Below, in pieces: positions 8,160 through 16,572 of a stretch of DNA of 64,000 bases. This DNA comes from Gallalistipes aquisgranensis (lineage in GTDB: Bacteria; Bacteroidota; Bacteroidia; Bacteroidales; Rikenellaceae). The DNA lies in assembly GCF_014982715.1 (NCBI RefSeq), contig NZ_JADCJY010000001.1, positions 1,550,001-1,614,000 of the forward strand, written 5' to 3'. The translations under genes were made by a program, and so were the position numbers. The notes below the pieces were generated by a model. It did not search any database and had not been told where the DNA came from. It saw only the letters and a program-made list of their open reading frames with translations. Position 1 is the first letter of the stretch. Each line of letters opens with the position of its first letter.

Positions 8160-9245
8160 CTACTCCTCGCTGGCACGCAGGCGCTCGGCATTCTCGGCCA
8201 CGATCAGATGGTCGATGCAGTCCTGGATGTCGCCGTCCATGAAAGCGGAAAGGTTGTAAATCGTGTAGTTGATCCGGTGGTCGGTGATCCGGCCCTGCGG
8301 ATAGTTGTAGGTGCGGATCTTGGCGCTCCGGTCGCCCGTCGAGACCATCGTCTTCCGCTTGGAGGCGATCTCCTCCAGATACTTCGCGTATTCGAGGTTG
8401 AAGATACGCGTACGCAACTCCTCCAGCGCCTTGTCGAAATTCTTGAGCTGCGACTTCTGGTCCTGGCACTGCACCACGATCCCCGTGGGGATATGGGTCA
8501 GCCGGATGGCCGAATAGGTCGTATTGACCGACTGTCCGCCGGGTCCCGACGCACAGAAGGTATCCTTGCGGATGTCGTTCATGTTGAGGTCGATGTCGAA
8601 CTCCTCGGCCTCGGGCAGCACGGCCACCGATGCGGCGGAGGTGTGGACGCGCCCCTGCGTCTCGGTCTGCGGCACGCGCTGTACGCGGTGCACGCCCGAC
8701 TCATACTTGAGCGTTCCGTACACACTGTCTCCCGTCACCTTCAGCACCACCTCCTTGAAGCCTCCGGCGGCCCCCTCGCTCATGCTGTTGACCTCGTATT
8801 TCCAGCCTTTCCGCTCGATATATTTGGTGTACATGCGGAACAGGTCGCCCGCGAAGATGGCAGCCTCGTCGCCGCCCGTACCGCCGCGGATTTCGAGGAT
8901 GGCATTCTTCTCGTCCTGGGGGTCCTTCGGGATGAGCAGCAGTTTGATCTCCTCCTCGAGGGCCCCGATGCGGGGTTCGAGTTCGGCGATCTCCTGGCGG
9001 GCCATCTCACGCATCTCCTCGTCCTTCTCGGTGGCATAGAGGTCCTTGGCCTCCTGCAGATTGGCCACGGCCGTACGGTAGCGGCCGCCAGCCTCGACGA
9101 CGGGCTGCAACTCCTTGTACTCCTTGTTGAGGGCCACGAATCTCTTCATGTCGGCGATCACCTCGGGGTCGGTCATCTGCTGTCCGATCTCCTCGAACTT
9201 CAGTTTCAGTCCCTCCAGACGGGAAAGCAAGCTGTTCTCTGCCAT
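8160..9245 (-). CDS. prfA: peptide chain release factor 1
   Basis: A 361-residue class I release factor that recognises UAA and UAG in the ribosomal A site and triggers peptidyl-tRNA hydrolysis. The catalytic GGQ is in [12 protein letters not shown]. The stop-codon recognition tripeptide follows GVHRVQRV and reads Pro-Gln-Thr, where E. coli RF1 has Pro-Ala-Thr; the flanking [11 protein letters not shown] is conserved. Absence of the RF2-type SPF motif supports RF1. The gene lies 35 nt upstream of pyrF on the same strand and has its own -7 box at 9266-9273. Confidence 0.96.
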   Translation of the reverse strand: MAENSLLSRLEGLKLKFEEIGQQMTDPEVIADMKRFVALNKEYKELQPVVEAGGRYRTAVANLQEAKDLYATEKDEEMREMARQEIAELEPRIGALEEEIKLLLIPKDPQDEKNAILEIRGGTGGDEAAIFAGDLFRMYTKYIERKGWKYEVNSMSEGAAGGFKEVVLKVTGDSVYGTLKYESGVHRVQRVPQTETQGRVHTSAASVAVLPEAEEFDIDLNMNDIRKDTFCASGPGGQSVNTTYSAIRLTHIPTGIVVQCQDQKSQLKNFDKALEELRTRIFNLEYAKYLEEIASKRKTMVSTGDRSAKIRTYNYPQGRITDHRINYTIYNLSAFMDGDIQDCIDHLIVAENAERLRASEE

Positions 9246-9265
9246 AATCCTGTTTTTTTAGGCGA

Positions 9266-9273
9266 CAAAGATA
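9266..9273 (-). promoter_or_regulatory. prfA -7 box
   Basis: On the minus strand this reads TATCTTTG, an exact match to the Bacteroidetes -7 consensus TAnnTTTG. It is 21 nt before the prfA start codon, which would give a very short leader. No clear TTTG -33 element lies at the usual distance. Confidence 0.55.
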
Positions 9274-9300
9274 ATCAAAAAAAATCAATCCGGCCGCCTT

Positions 9301-9399
9301 TTACCGGTTCGCCGCAAGATTCCTCCGTTCCGCGGGCCAGAGGACGACTTCCCGGGCTTTCCGCTGATTCTCTTCGGCCAGTTTCAGAATATGCTCCAT
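9301..9399 (-). CDS. possible 32-residue small protein or leader ORF upstream of prfA
   Basis: An ATG-initiated frame of 32 codons ends in TAA 55 nt before prfA. Its N-terminal half (HILKLAEENQRKAREVV) is charged and helix-forming. A -7 box at 9419-9426 on the same strand would place transcription start about 10 nt before the ATG. I do not recognise a family. It could be a real micro-protein, a prfA leader ORF, a remnant of a longer gene, or chance. The surrounding 310-nt gap between prfA and xseA otherwise holds only the promoters listed here. Confidence 0.25.
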   Translation of the reverse strand: MEHILKLAEENQRKAREVVLWPAERRNLAANR

Positions 9400-9418
9400 G
9401 ACGTATGCTCTTACCGGA

Positions 9419-9426
9419 CAAAGGTA
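9419..9426 (-). promoter_or_regulatory. -7 box ahead of the small ORF upstream of prfA
   Basis: The minus strand reads TACCTTTG, matching TAnnTTTG. ATTG about 20 nt upstream is close to the TTTG -33 element. The box points toward the 32-codon ORF and prfA. Confidence 0.5.
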
Positions 9427-9497
9427 AGCAAAATCCGGCCACGGAACAATCGCCCGGGGAGAGGCGTGCCCGATTTCATAATTCGGATTAATAATTG

Positions 9498-9505
9498 TAC
9501 CTTTG
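9498..9505 (+). promoter_or_regulatory. xseA -7 box
   Basis: TACCTTTG matches the Bacteroidetes -7 consensus. TTTC at 9474-9477, 20 nt upstream, approximates the -33 TTTG. The predicted transcript would start near 9513, about 45 nt before the xseA ATG. Confidence 0.6.
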
Positions 9506-9555
9506 TCCGGTCAATCCTCCCCCGGGCGGCACCGCCCGGAAGAACATTCAGAGCC

Positions 9556-10854
9556 ATGTCCGAAACCAGACACCTCACCCTGCAACAACTCCAGGCCCGG
9601 ATCAAGGAGAGCCTCGACGGGGCGTTCCCGCTGCCCGTGTGGGTCGTGGCAGAGATCAGCGAACTGAAGGTGAACTACTCGGGCCACTGCTACATGGAGC
9701 TGGTCGAGAAGGGTGGCGACAACCAGGTGCCCCGCGCCAAATGCAGCGCCATCGTGTGGCGTTCGACATGGGGCGCCCTTTCCTCCTATTTCGCATCGGC
9801 CACCGGAAGCCCGCTGGGCGCAGGGATGAAGGTACTGCTGAAGGTCTCGGTCAACTATCACGAACTGTACGGACTCTCGCTCACCGTAAGCGACATCGAC
9901 CCGCTCTACACCCTCGGCGACATGGAACGCCAGCGGCAGGAGACCATCCTGCGTCTGCAGGAAGAGGGGGTTTACGACATGAACCGGAGCCTCGACATGC
10001 CGCCCGTCATCCAGCGGATCGCCGTGGTCTCCTCGCGCAACGCGGCCGGTTTCCAGGACTTCATGAAGGAGCTGGGACGCAGTCCCTATGCCTTCGACGT
10101 GACGCTCTTCGACGCCTTCATGCAGGGAAACGAGGCCGAAGCCTCGATCATCGCCGCATTGGAACGTGTGGCGGACGAGGCCGACCGCTTCGACGTGGCA
10201 GTGGTGATCCGGGGAGGCGGTTCGCAGAGCGACCTGGCCTGCTTCAACTCCTACCGTCTGTGCAGCCACCTGGCCCAGTTCCCGCTGCCGGTGCTCACGG
10301 GCATCGGCCATGACAAGGACCAGAGCGTGGCCGATCTGGTGGCGGCCCTCGCCCTGAAGACCCCGACCGCCGTGGCGGCCCATCTGGCCGACGGCCTGGC
10401 CCGGTTCGACACGTGGCTCGACACGCTCCGCGACGAAGTGACGGGGCAGACCGTCACCATGCTCGACCAGGCCCGCCGCTCCCTTCAGGAATACGGCTTC
10501 TCCCTCTCCCGGACGGCCACGGAACTGACCCGTTCGCTGGAACTGCGCCTGGAGCGCCTTTCCGGAGAGGTGGTCCGCCGCAGCGAAGCGCTTCTCACGG
10601 CAGGCCGCACCCGCACGGACGGCTTCCGGACGCTGCTCGCCGAACGGACGCACACGCTGCTCACCGCACGTGGACGCCACATCGCCATGCTGGAATCCCT
10701 GACCGAAAGCCGCAGGCCGGAGAAAATCCTCGCGCTGGGTTTTTCCGTGGTACGCAGCGGAGGGAAAGCCGTCAAGGACGGTGCAGCGCTCCGGGAAGGC
10801 GACCCCGTGCGGATCACCTTCGCACGCGGCGAAAAAGAGGCGATCATACGATAG
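9556..10854 (+). CDS. xseA: exodeoxyribonuclease VII large subunit
   Basis: A 432-residue catalytic subunit of exonuclease VII, which degrades single-stranded DNA from either end and acts in mismatch repair and DNA damage processing. It has the N-terminal OB-fold (PVWVVAEISELKVNYSGHCYMELVEK, about 24-55), the catalytic domain with IQRIAVVSSRNAAGFQDF and VVIRGGGSQSDLACFN, and a long helical C-terminal region. The start at 9556 is preferred because the protein then begins with the family's short lead-in, and an upstream in-frame codon lies before the predicted promoter. It is followed 22 nt later by xseB. Confidence 0.95.
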   Translation: MSETRHLTLQQLQARIKESLDGAFPLPVWVVAEISELKVNYSGHCYMELVEKGGDNQVPRAKCSAIVWRSTWGALSSYFASATGSPLGAGMKVLLKVSVNYHELYGLSLTVSDIDPLYTLGDMERQRQETILRLQEEGVYDMNRSLDMPPVIQRIAVVSSRNAAGFQDFMKELGRSPYAFDVTLFDAFMQGNEAEASIIAALERVADEADRFDVAVVIRGGGSQSDLACFNSYRLCSHLAQFPLPVLTGIGHDKDQSVADLVAALALKTPTAVAAHLADGLARFDTWLDTLRDEVTGQTVTMLDQARRSLQEYGFSLSRTATELTRSLELRLERLSGEVVRRSEALLTAGRTRTDGFRTLLAERTHTLLTARGRHIAMLESLTESRRPEKILALGFSVVRSGGKAVKDGAALREGDPVRITFARGEKEAIIR

Positions 10855-10876
10855 AACGAAAAAACGAAATACGTCA

Positions 10877-11077
10877 ATGGAAAGCAAAGAGACGAAACCC
10901 ACTTACAGCGAGGCGATCCGCGAGATCGAGACGATCCTCGACCGGTTCAGCCGGGAGGAGTTCGACGTGGACGCGCTGGCCGCACAGGTGAAACGGGCGA
11001 CGGAGCTGATCCGGCTCTGCAAGAAAAAGCTGAAAAAGGCCGAGGACGACGTGGCCAAGGTGCTGAAAGAGGAATAG
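10877..11077 (+). CDS. xseB: exodeoxyribonuclease VII small subunit
   Basis: A 66-residue helical protein with the XseB signature: TYSEAIREIETILDRFS, then FDVDALAAQVKRATELIRLCKKKL. It binds the long arm of XseA in the exonuclease VII holoenzyme. The ATG at 10877 lies 22 nt after xseA, the usual operon order. The size matches the family (about 60-80 residues). Confidence 0.93.
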   Translation: MESKETKPTYSEAIREIETILDRFSREEFDVDALAAQVKRATELIRLCKKKLKKAEDDVAKVLKEE

Positions 11078-11081
11078 GGCG

Positions 11082-11849
11082 ATGAAACGAGCGATCCGAT
11101 ACGTACTGAACCACGTTCCGCGCCGCCACATCCAGCGGGTAGTCCACCTGGTGACCCCGGTGCTGGGGCTGGCCTATGCAGGACGGGGCTCGGAGTGTCC
11201 CGTGTGCGGGGCGCATTACCGCAGATTCCTGCCTTACGGATATGTCACGCCACGCGCCAATGCGCTCTGTCCCCGCTGTCTCGCGCTGGAGAGACACCGG
11301 CTCATGTGGCTCTATCTGGTGCGGGAGACCGACTTTTTCACCGCCCGTCCCCGGGTGCTGCACGTGGCTCCGGAACACTGTTTCATCAAAAGGTTCGAGC
11401 GGGCGCTGGGCGACCGGTACGTGACGGCCGACCTGGAGTCGCCGCTGGCCAAGGTAAAAATGGACATTCAGCGGATTCCCTTTCCGGACGACAGTTTCGA
11501 CGTCATCTTCTGCAACCACATTCTGGAACACGTGGAGGACGACCGGCTGGCTCTGCGCGAAATGTTCCGGGTGATGCGCCCCGGCGGGTGGGGCATCCTG
11601 CTCTCACCGGTCAATTACGAACGGGAGGTCACCTACGAAGACCCCTCGATCACCGACGAGGCGGGCCGAGAACGGGCTTTCGGCCAGAAAGACCACGTGC
11701 GCGACTACGGCAGGGACTACCCCGACCGGCTGGCCGAAGCGGGTTTCTCCGTCGAGTCGATCGACTACGCCGCCACCCTCACCCCCGAAGAGGTCGCCCG
11801 GTACGCCCTGCGCCACGAAATCGTCTACCTCGTGCGCAAACACAAATAA
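11082..11849 (+). CDS. class I SAM-dependent methyltransferase with N-terminal Cys4 motif
   Basis: A 255-residue methyltransferase of unknown substrate. The N-terminal third carries CPVCG (about 39-43) and CPRC (about 63-66), a likely zinc-binding knuckle. The Rossmann domain follows (VLHVAPEH as motif I near residue 89, DSFDVIFCNHILEHVEDD near 131-146, MRPGGWGILLSPV near 159-171). It starts 4 nt after xseB and is therefore probably co-transcribed with exonuclease VII, but the operon gives no clue to its substrate. It ends 16 nt before a convergent gene with no obvious terminator between them. Confidence 0.8.
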   Translation: MKRAIRYVLNHVPRRHIQRVVHLVTPVLGLAYAGRGSECPVCGAHYRRFLPYGYVTPRANALCPRCLALERHRLMWLYLVRETDFFTARPRVLHVAPEHCFIKRFERALGDRYVTADLESPLAKVKMDIQRIPFPDDSFDVIFCNHILEHVEDDRLALREMFRVMRPGGWGILLSPVNYEREVTYEDPSITDEAGRERAFGQKDHVRDYGRDYPDRLAEAGFSVESIDYAATLTPEEVARYALRHEIVYLVRKHK

Positions 11850-11865
11850 CAAGGACAACGACGGC

Positions 11866-12316
11866 TCAATATTTCGAACGTTCATCCACCGGAACCCCTT
11901 CAGCTCTCAACTCCGCAGCAATCCGAGGGATCTCACCGGCATCTACCAGGTAGAGTCTCCATAACTTGGTATTGTCAATACCTCCGATCTTCCATGTCAA
12001 TTCGAGACCGAGAGCGTTCGGCGACAATTTTCTCAATCCGACCCGGACAATATCTCCGTACAAAACTTCCTCGGACTGTTTAAACACGCCGTTCGACACA
12101 CATAGCCGATCATTTCCAATCGACAAATACCATGCACAGGCAAGACCGTAAAGCATCGCACAAAAAGCAGGCACACCTCCCAGCAGACATGACAGAATCG
12201 GCCTCAACGGCTCCCGGAATCCCGGCAATATCTGGCTTGCGAAGCATCCGACCACCAGCAACACGCCGCTCAACAAAAAAGAATCTCCTGCATTGCGGCG
12301 AGCGAAATATCTTCAT
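11866..12316 (-). pseudogene. small membrane protein, apparently frameshifted at a T6 tract
   Basis: The intact downstream frame (to 11866) has no ATG at its N terminus, only a TTG at 12276. The frame just upstream starts at ATG 12316 (MKIFRSPQCRRFF) and crosses into the other frame exactly at a run of six T on the coding strand (12275-12280). Removing one T gives a continuous protein: a short basic N terminus, two hydrophobic segments, then a C-terminal beta-rich domain ending in AELRAEGVPVDERSKY. The C-terminal layout resembles the neighbouring 12339-12842 protein. Sequencing error, slippage-mediated switching and a TTG-started shorter protein are all possible. The function is unknown. Confidence 0.55.
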
Positions 12317-12338
12317 CTTATACACCATTCCGCACACA

Positions 12339-12842
12339 TTATCGTCGTGACTTCAATTTCAAGAAAGATTCCATATTCCGGGCTTCCACTTTCACGCCCC
12401 GTTCCTGCAGATCGAGCATCAAAGGCCGTAGCCGGTCGGGAGCAACCAATTCGATAAAATAACGCCGGGTGCGCCCTCCGTTCGTGTAGATTCGCATATA
12501 AGGATACCCCATTTGTCCCGTCCGATTCACAAATTCGATCTTTCGGATCTCCGAATATTCGTAACTATCATTGACAAACCGATAGAACACTCCCCTTACA
12601 GTGAACCCTTTATCCCGGACGATCACATAGTTGTAATATGAAAAGCCGTACAATACTACCGCCAAACACAAACCCGCCAGAAACATGGATATCACACCGC
12701 CCACCGGCGACATGCTCCAATGTTTCACCGCATACGGAATCATCCATATTTCCCAAGCTATAATAGGAACGATATGAAACCATGTCTTTTCCAATCCCCA
12801 CGGATTACGCCAGTACTTTTTCAGCATCTCCTGCACAAACAT
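12339..12842 (-). CDS. hypothetical two-TM membrane protein with C-terminal PH-like domain
   Basis: A 167-residue protein I cannot assign to a named family. Hydrophobic segments at about 22-40 and 48-68 are followed by a soluble region with alternating beta strands (YVIVRDKGFTVRGVFY, YSEIRKIEFVN, GRTRRYFIELVAP), reminiscent of bacterial PH-like domains that follow TM pairs. The C terminus (LRPLMLDLQERGVKVEAR) resembles the end of the 11866-12316 gene, suggesting paralogy. The stretch is visibly less GC-rich than its surroundings, which could mean later acquisition. Confidence 0.6.
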   Translation of the reverse strand: MFVQEMLKKYWRNPWGLEKTWFHIVPIIAWEIWMIPYAVKHWSMSPVGGVISMFLAGLCLAVVLYGFSYYNYVIVRDKGFTVRGVFYRFVNDSYEYSEIRKIEFVNRTGQMGYPYMRIYTNGGRTRRYFIELVAPDRLRPLMLDLQERGVKVEARNMESFLKLKSRR

Positions 12843-12863
12843 TAAATATATACTAGGGTGTGT

Positions 12864-13403
12864 TCAGGGACGATGATTCTGCTCCCGGAAGTCCCGGTCC
12901 AGATAGCGTTTCCGGGCCCGGTTCACCGCGGCGACCAGAGCGTCGGGATCGGGGCAGCTCACCACGTACTTCTGTTCGTAGATGTCCTCGACCTGCACGA
13001 AATCGTCCCATCGTTTGGCATACACCTTGATCGTCTGCCACTCCCGCAGGTCGTAATAATAACCGTAATAGCCGAAAAAGCCGTAACTGCCCAGCAGGGG
13101 GAAAGCGTAGCGCATGGCGTCGGCATCGAGCCGGACCGCCGACTTCACATCCCCGATATGGATGCGGGTCAGCTCCACCACGCAGTGTATCTCGAACGCT
13201 TCGTCATCCACCCTCACGTATCGCGGAATGGAAAGGATATAGAGCGCCGCCACCGCCAGCACGAAAAAGAGGAACCACGCAGAGAGGTAGCCCCCCACAC
13301 CGAACCACAGGATCACGCAGAAAGCGGCCGTCACCGCCACGATCACCGCTGCGGTGATGCGCTTGCTGCGCCTGTCGAACTTATATCTGAAAATCTCTTC
13401 CAT
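12864..13403 (-). CDS. hypothetical membrane protein, PH-like domain
   Basis: A 179-residue protein with a charged N terminus (MEEIFRYKFDRRSKR), two adjacent hydrophobic segments at about 17-55, and a C-terminal beta-rich domain (YVRVDDEAFEIHCVVELTRIHIGDVKSAVRL). A short aromatic patch, FFGYYGYYYD, follows. The arrangement matches the bacterial PH-domain group found after paired TM helices. The start at 13403 is chosen because the upstream open frame overlaps ispD. It is the third member of a run of similar small membrane genes and is separated from ispD by 28 nt. Confidence 0.65.
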   Translation of the reverse strand: MEEIFRYKFDRRSKRITAAVIVAVTAAFCVILWFGVGGYLSAWFLFFVLAVAALYILSIPRYVRVDDEAFEIHCVVELTRIHIGDVKSAVRLDADAMRYAFPLLGSYGFFGYYGYYYDLREWQTIKVYAKRWDDFVQVEDIYEQKYVVSCPDPDALVAAVNRARKRYLDRDFREQNHRP

Positions 13404-13431
13404 AGCATCGTCTTTTTCCGGGCCGCCGAGC

Positions 13432-14112
13432 CTATGGCTCCGTACGGCCGATCCAGGCCCCGGCGACCACCATGTCGAACGGCGTGGTGATCTTGATATT
13501 GCTCCGCTCGCCCTCGCACAGGGCGATCCGTACTCCGGCACGCTCCACGACCGTCGCATCGTCCGTGAAGGCGGCACACCACGGCTGCCGATAGGCCTGC
13601 CGGAGCAGTTCCCCGCGAAAACCCTGCGGAGTCTGCACGGACCTCAGCGAAGAGCGGTCCACGGCCGCGGAAACACCCTCCGCATCCACCCGACGGAACG
13701 AATCGGCCGGTTCGGCCACAGGAACGGCAGCTCCCGTCCGGCGTGCCGTATCGAGCACACGGCGGATCAGCTCTCCGCTCGCCAGCGGCCGCACGCCGTC
13801 CTGCACCAGGACGAAATCCGCATCGGGAACCATCGCCAGCCCGGCCTTCACCGAAAGGAAACGGTTCTCCCCGCCCGGACATACCCGGTGTGTTCCCTCC
13901 AGGGCGTACTCCCGGCAGATCGCCTCCCAGCGGGTCGTCTCCCCGGCAGGAAGCACCACCACGACATCGGCCCGCGGAAGCGTTGCGAGAAACCGCTCCA
14001 GCGTGTGCACCAGCACCGGACGTCCCGCCAGCGGCAGGAACTGTTTGGGAACCTCCGATCCCATACGGGTACCGGAACCTCCGGCCACGATGATGACCGC
14101 CGTCTTTTCCAT
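13432..14112 (-). CDS. ispD: 2-C-methyl-D-erythritol 4-phosphate cytidylyltransferase
   Basis: A 226-residue enzyme of the MEP isoprenoid pathway that transfers CMP from CTP to MEP. The nucleotide-binding start VAGGSGTRMGSEVPKQFLPL (about 10-29) has the family's G-x-G-x-R-M and P-K-Q residues. FVLVQDGVRPLAS and the C-terminal TDDATVVERAG also match IspD. It begins 1 nt after the stop of the upstream epimerase gene, so the two are almost certainly co-transcribed. Confidence 0.93.
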   Translation of the reverse strand: MEKTAVIIVAGGSGTRMGSEVPKQFLPLAGRPVLVHTLERFLATLPRADVVVVLPAGETTRWEAICREYALEGTHRVCPGGENRFLSVKAGLAMVPDADFVLVQDGVRPLASGELIRRVLDTARRTGAAVPVAEPADSFRRVDAEGVSAAVDRSSLRSVQTPQGFRGELLRQAYRQPWCAAFTDDATVVERAGVRIALCEGERSNIKITTPFDMVVAGAWIGRTEP

Positions 14113-14113
14113 A

Positions 14114-15229
14114 CTATCTCTTTTTTCTGTCTTCTCTGTACAAGGCCACCAGCCGGGCGACGCTCCGCTCCGGAGACGTATAAACGAACGAAGGAAGATA
14201 ACGGCCGATTTTACTGCCGTCGTAGCGACAGCTGCGGGAGAGAATATCCGCCAGCTCCTGCGAAAGGAGAGCCCTTCCTCCGAATATCCGGGCCGTTTTC
14301 ACCGCCGCAGCCAGCAACTTCGGGCCCGCCTTCATCTTCGGTCCCCTCCGGCCGGCGGCCCGGGCTCCGGCTTCGAGCAGCTCCCGGTAGGAGAGATTGC
14401 CTCCGCAGAGGATGAAACGCTCTCCGACAGCTCCCCCGCATCCGGCCAGATCGGCCAGCGCCCGAGCCACATCGTGCACGTCAACGAATCCGGTCGCCCC
14501 CTGCGGGTAGAAAAAGGAACCGCCGGCGAGCACGGGAACGATCGCGGGACTGCCCGTACGCCAGTCGCCGGCCCCGAGAATCACGGCCGGGTTGACCACC
14601 ACGGCCCGCAATCCCTCGGTCACGCCCCGCCAGACTTCGTTTTCGGCGAAAAACTTGCCGATTCCGTAGGGGGAGGTTCCTGCCAGACTCTCCAGCGTCG
14701 CGGTCTCATCCGTCAGGCCGCCGTCGGGCGCCGTGCCGAGTGCCGCGATCGAACTCACATGCATGAAACGCCTCACCCCGCACGTCAGCGCGGCATTGAC
14801 CAGGTGGGCCGTCATCTCCACGTTGGTCTCGATCATCTCCTCCGCCCCGCCGCCGTCCAGCGACACCCGGGCCGCACAATGGAACACGGTGTCCGTACCT
14901 TCCAGCAGTCCGGCCAGTTCGAGCGGATTGTTCAGCGCAGCCTCCACGATACGCAACGCCCCCGACGAAGAGATCACCCCTTCGCGCTCCAGCGTGGCGT
15001 ACAGCCGTTCCGCCCGCGCCGGATTCCGGACGGGCAGCACCAACTGCGAACAACCCCGCCGCAACAGTTCCGCCACCAGATGACTGCCCACCATGCCGGT
15101 CGCCCCGGTCACGATGATTTTCGCCCCGGGAGCGAAAACGTCCCCGGCGGCATCTTCCGCTCTACTCTGCATATCCGAACGATCCATCTCCCCATTCCGG
15201 CCGTACGAGGCCGCCCCTTTGTTCTGCAT
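14114..15229 (-). CDS. NAD-dependent epimerase/dehydratase family protein
   Basis: A roughly 371-residue extended short-chain dehydrogenase. The dinucleotide-binding motif is IIVTGATGMVGSHLV, and the catalytic Tyr/Lys pair appears as YGIGKFFAE. The rest reads like 3-beta-HSD or dihydroflavonol-reductase-like members (VVNPAVILGAGDW, FVDVHDVARAL). The substrate is unknown. Start choice: ATG 15229 lies 1 nt after the upstream M23 stop; later in-frame ATGs would trim a non-conserved N-terminal stretch of about 15-20 residues. It sits between an M23 peptidase and ispD in one transcription unit. Confidence 0.82.
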   Translation of the reverse strand: MQNKGAASYGRNGEMDRSDMQSRAEDAAGDVFAPGAKIIVTGATGMVGSHLVAELLRRGCSQLVLPVRNPARAERLYATLEREGVISSSGALRIVEAALNNPLELAGLLEGTDTVFHCAARVSLDGGGAEEMIETNVEMTAHLVNAALTCGVRRFMHVSSIAALGTAPDGGLTDETATLESLAGTSPYGIGKFFAENEVWRGVTEGLRAVVVNPAVILGAGDWRTGSPAIVPVLAGGSFFYPQGATGFVDVHDVARALADLAGCGGAVGERFILCGGNLSYRELLEAGARAAGRRGPKMKAGPKLLAAAVKTARIFGGRALLSQELADILSRSCRYDGSKIGRYLPSFVYTSPERSVARLVALYREDRKKR

Positions 15230-15230
15230 C

Positions 15231-16559
15231 CTACTTCTCCTCCCCGGCGGACGCGACCGGAACCGCCCGGTAGACATCCAGCGAATCGAGCTGGGTGACC
15301 ACCCTCGCCGAATCGGCCGAAGCCCCGTTCAACTCGGCCAGCACGAGCTGCCGGATCATGTCGAAATCGGCCCGGTTCTCCGCCGAGATCGGCTCCGTCG
15401 GCTCCGACGGCACCTTCAGCGGGTCGATCGGCTGGCCGTTGCGCCACAATCGGAAATCGAGGTGCGGCCCCGTGGAGATACCCGTAGAGCCCACATATCC
15501 GATCAGGTCGCCCTGCGCCACACGTTTGCCCGAGACCAGTCCCTTGGCGTATCCCCTCAGGTGGAGATAACCCGACATCAGCCCTCCGGCATGTTTGATC
15601 TTGACCATATTGCCGTTTCCGCCCTTGTAACCTTTATAGACCACCACCCCGTCGGCCACGGCATGCACCGGTGTCCCCGAAGGGGCGGCGTAGTCCACCC
15701 CGTAGTGCGGACGGCGTATCTTCAGCACGGGATGCAGCCTCGAACGCGAAAAACGGGAACTGATCCGGGAGAATTTCAGCGGGGCCTTGAGCAGGTTTTT
15801 CCGCAGGGAGTTGCCCTGTTCGTCCCAGTAGGTGATCTTGGTTCCCTGTTTGAAGGGGATGGCGTAATAACTCTTTCCCGCATGGTTGAAAATGGCCCCC
15901 CAGATACGGCCCACGCCCACCGACACGGAATCGACATACCGCTCGTCGTAAACCACCGTAAAGCCGTCGCCTTCCTGCAGGCCGAAGAAGTCGATCGTCC
16001 AGGCGAAAATATCCGACAGGTCCATCGCCAGTGCCGGGCTCAGGTCGTTGTCTACCATGCAGTTCCACAGCGAACTGGAGATCGTCGCCGTACAGCGCCG
16101 CCGCTCCACCCGCACCTCCTTGCTGCCGGAAGTCACCCTCACCGAGTCGCCGTCGAGCGAAATGACCACGAAATCGGTCAGACTTTTCTCATAGGCGAAA
16201 TGCTCCAGCGCGCGGGTCGAATCGGCCCGCAGGAAAGCCGTATAGGCATGTCCGGCCCGCATGTTGCGCAGGGGGAAGACCTCTTCCGCCGCCCGCGCCA
16301 CGCGATCGACCACGACGGGCCCGATTCCGTAGCGGGCGAAAATCGTGGATAGCGTCTGCCCGCTCTCCACCTCGCCCTCTTCGATGATATATTGCCCCTT
16401 GTCGATACCGTACAGCAGCTCGGCCGAAGCCACCTCCCCGGGCTCCGCCTCCTCGGAGGCCGTCCCGCCGCGGTCCGCCACGACGCTCCACACCGCGGCG
16501 ATTACGACCAGCGCCGCCACGGCGGCGGCGCCCCAGATAATCCATTGTTTCTTTCCCAT
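15231..16559 (-). CDS. M23-family (LytM-type) peptidase, membrane anchored
   Basis: A 442-residue protein with one N-terminal TM helix (about 7-28), a linker, and a C-terminal LytM domain, probably facing the periplasm and acting on or near peptidoglycan. Zinc-site residues are seen in HYGVDYAAPSGTPV (H and D). The second half of the usual H-x-H motif reads GPHLDFR, with Asp in place of the last His. Activity is therefore uncertain, although this spelling may be common in the phylum. The ATG at 16559 begins MGKKQWIIWG directly before the TM helix. It is first in the unit with the epimerase and ispD. Confidence 0.88.
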   Translation of the reverse strand: MGKKQWIIWGAAAVAALVVIAAVWSVVADRGGTASEEAEPGEVASAELLYGIDKGQYIIEEGEVESGQTLSTIFARYGIGPVVVDRVARAAEEVFPLRNMRAGHAYTAFLRADSTRALEHFAYEKSLTDFVVISLDGDSVRVTSGSKEVRVERRRCTATISSSLWNCMVDNDLSPALAMDLSDIFAWTIDFFGLQEGDGFTVVYDERYVDSVSVGVGRIWGAIFNHAGKSYYAIPFKQGTKITYWDEQGNSLRKNLLKAPLKFSRISSRFSRSRLHPVLKIRRPHYGVDYAAPSGTPVHAVADGVVVYKGYKGGNGNMVKIKHAGGLMSGYLHLRGYAKGLVSGKRVAQGDLIGYVGSTGISTGPHLDFRLWRNGQPIDPLKVPSEPTEPISAENRADFDMIRQLVLAELNGASADSARVVTQLDSLDVYRAVPVASAGEEK

Positions 16560-16564
16560 GACCT

Positions 16565-16572
16565 CAAAGTTA
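16565..16572 (-). promoter_or_regulatory. -7 box directly before the M23 gene
   Basis: The minus strand reads TAACTTTG, an exact TAnnTTTG match, ending 5 nt before the ATG at 16559. Transcription would start at or a few nt from the start codon, giving an almost leaderless mRNA. No TTTG -33 element is at the ideal distance. Confidence 0.5.

Noticed and set aside
12110-12337. Separate 75-codon gene on the minus strand
   Set aside because: Only its first part resembles coding sequence, and that part is better explained as the N terminus of the frameshifted gene at 11866-12316.
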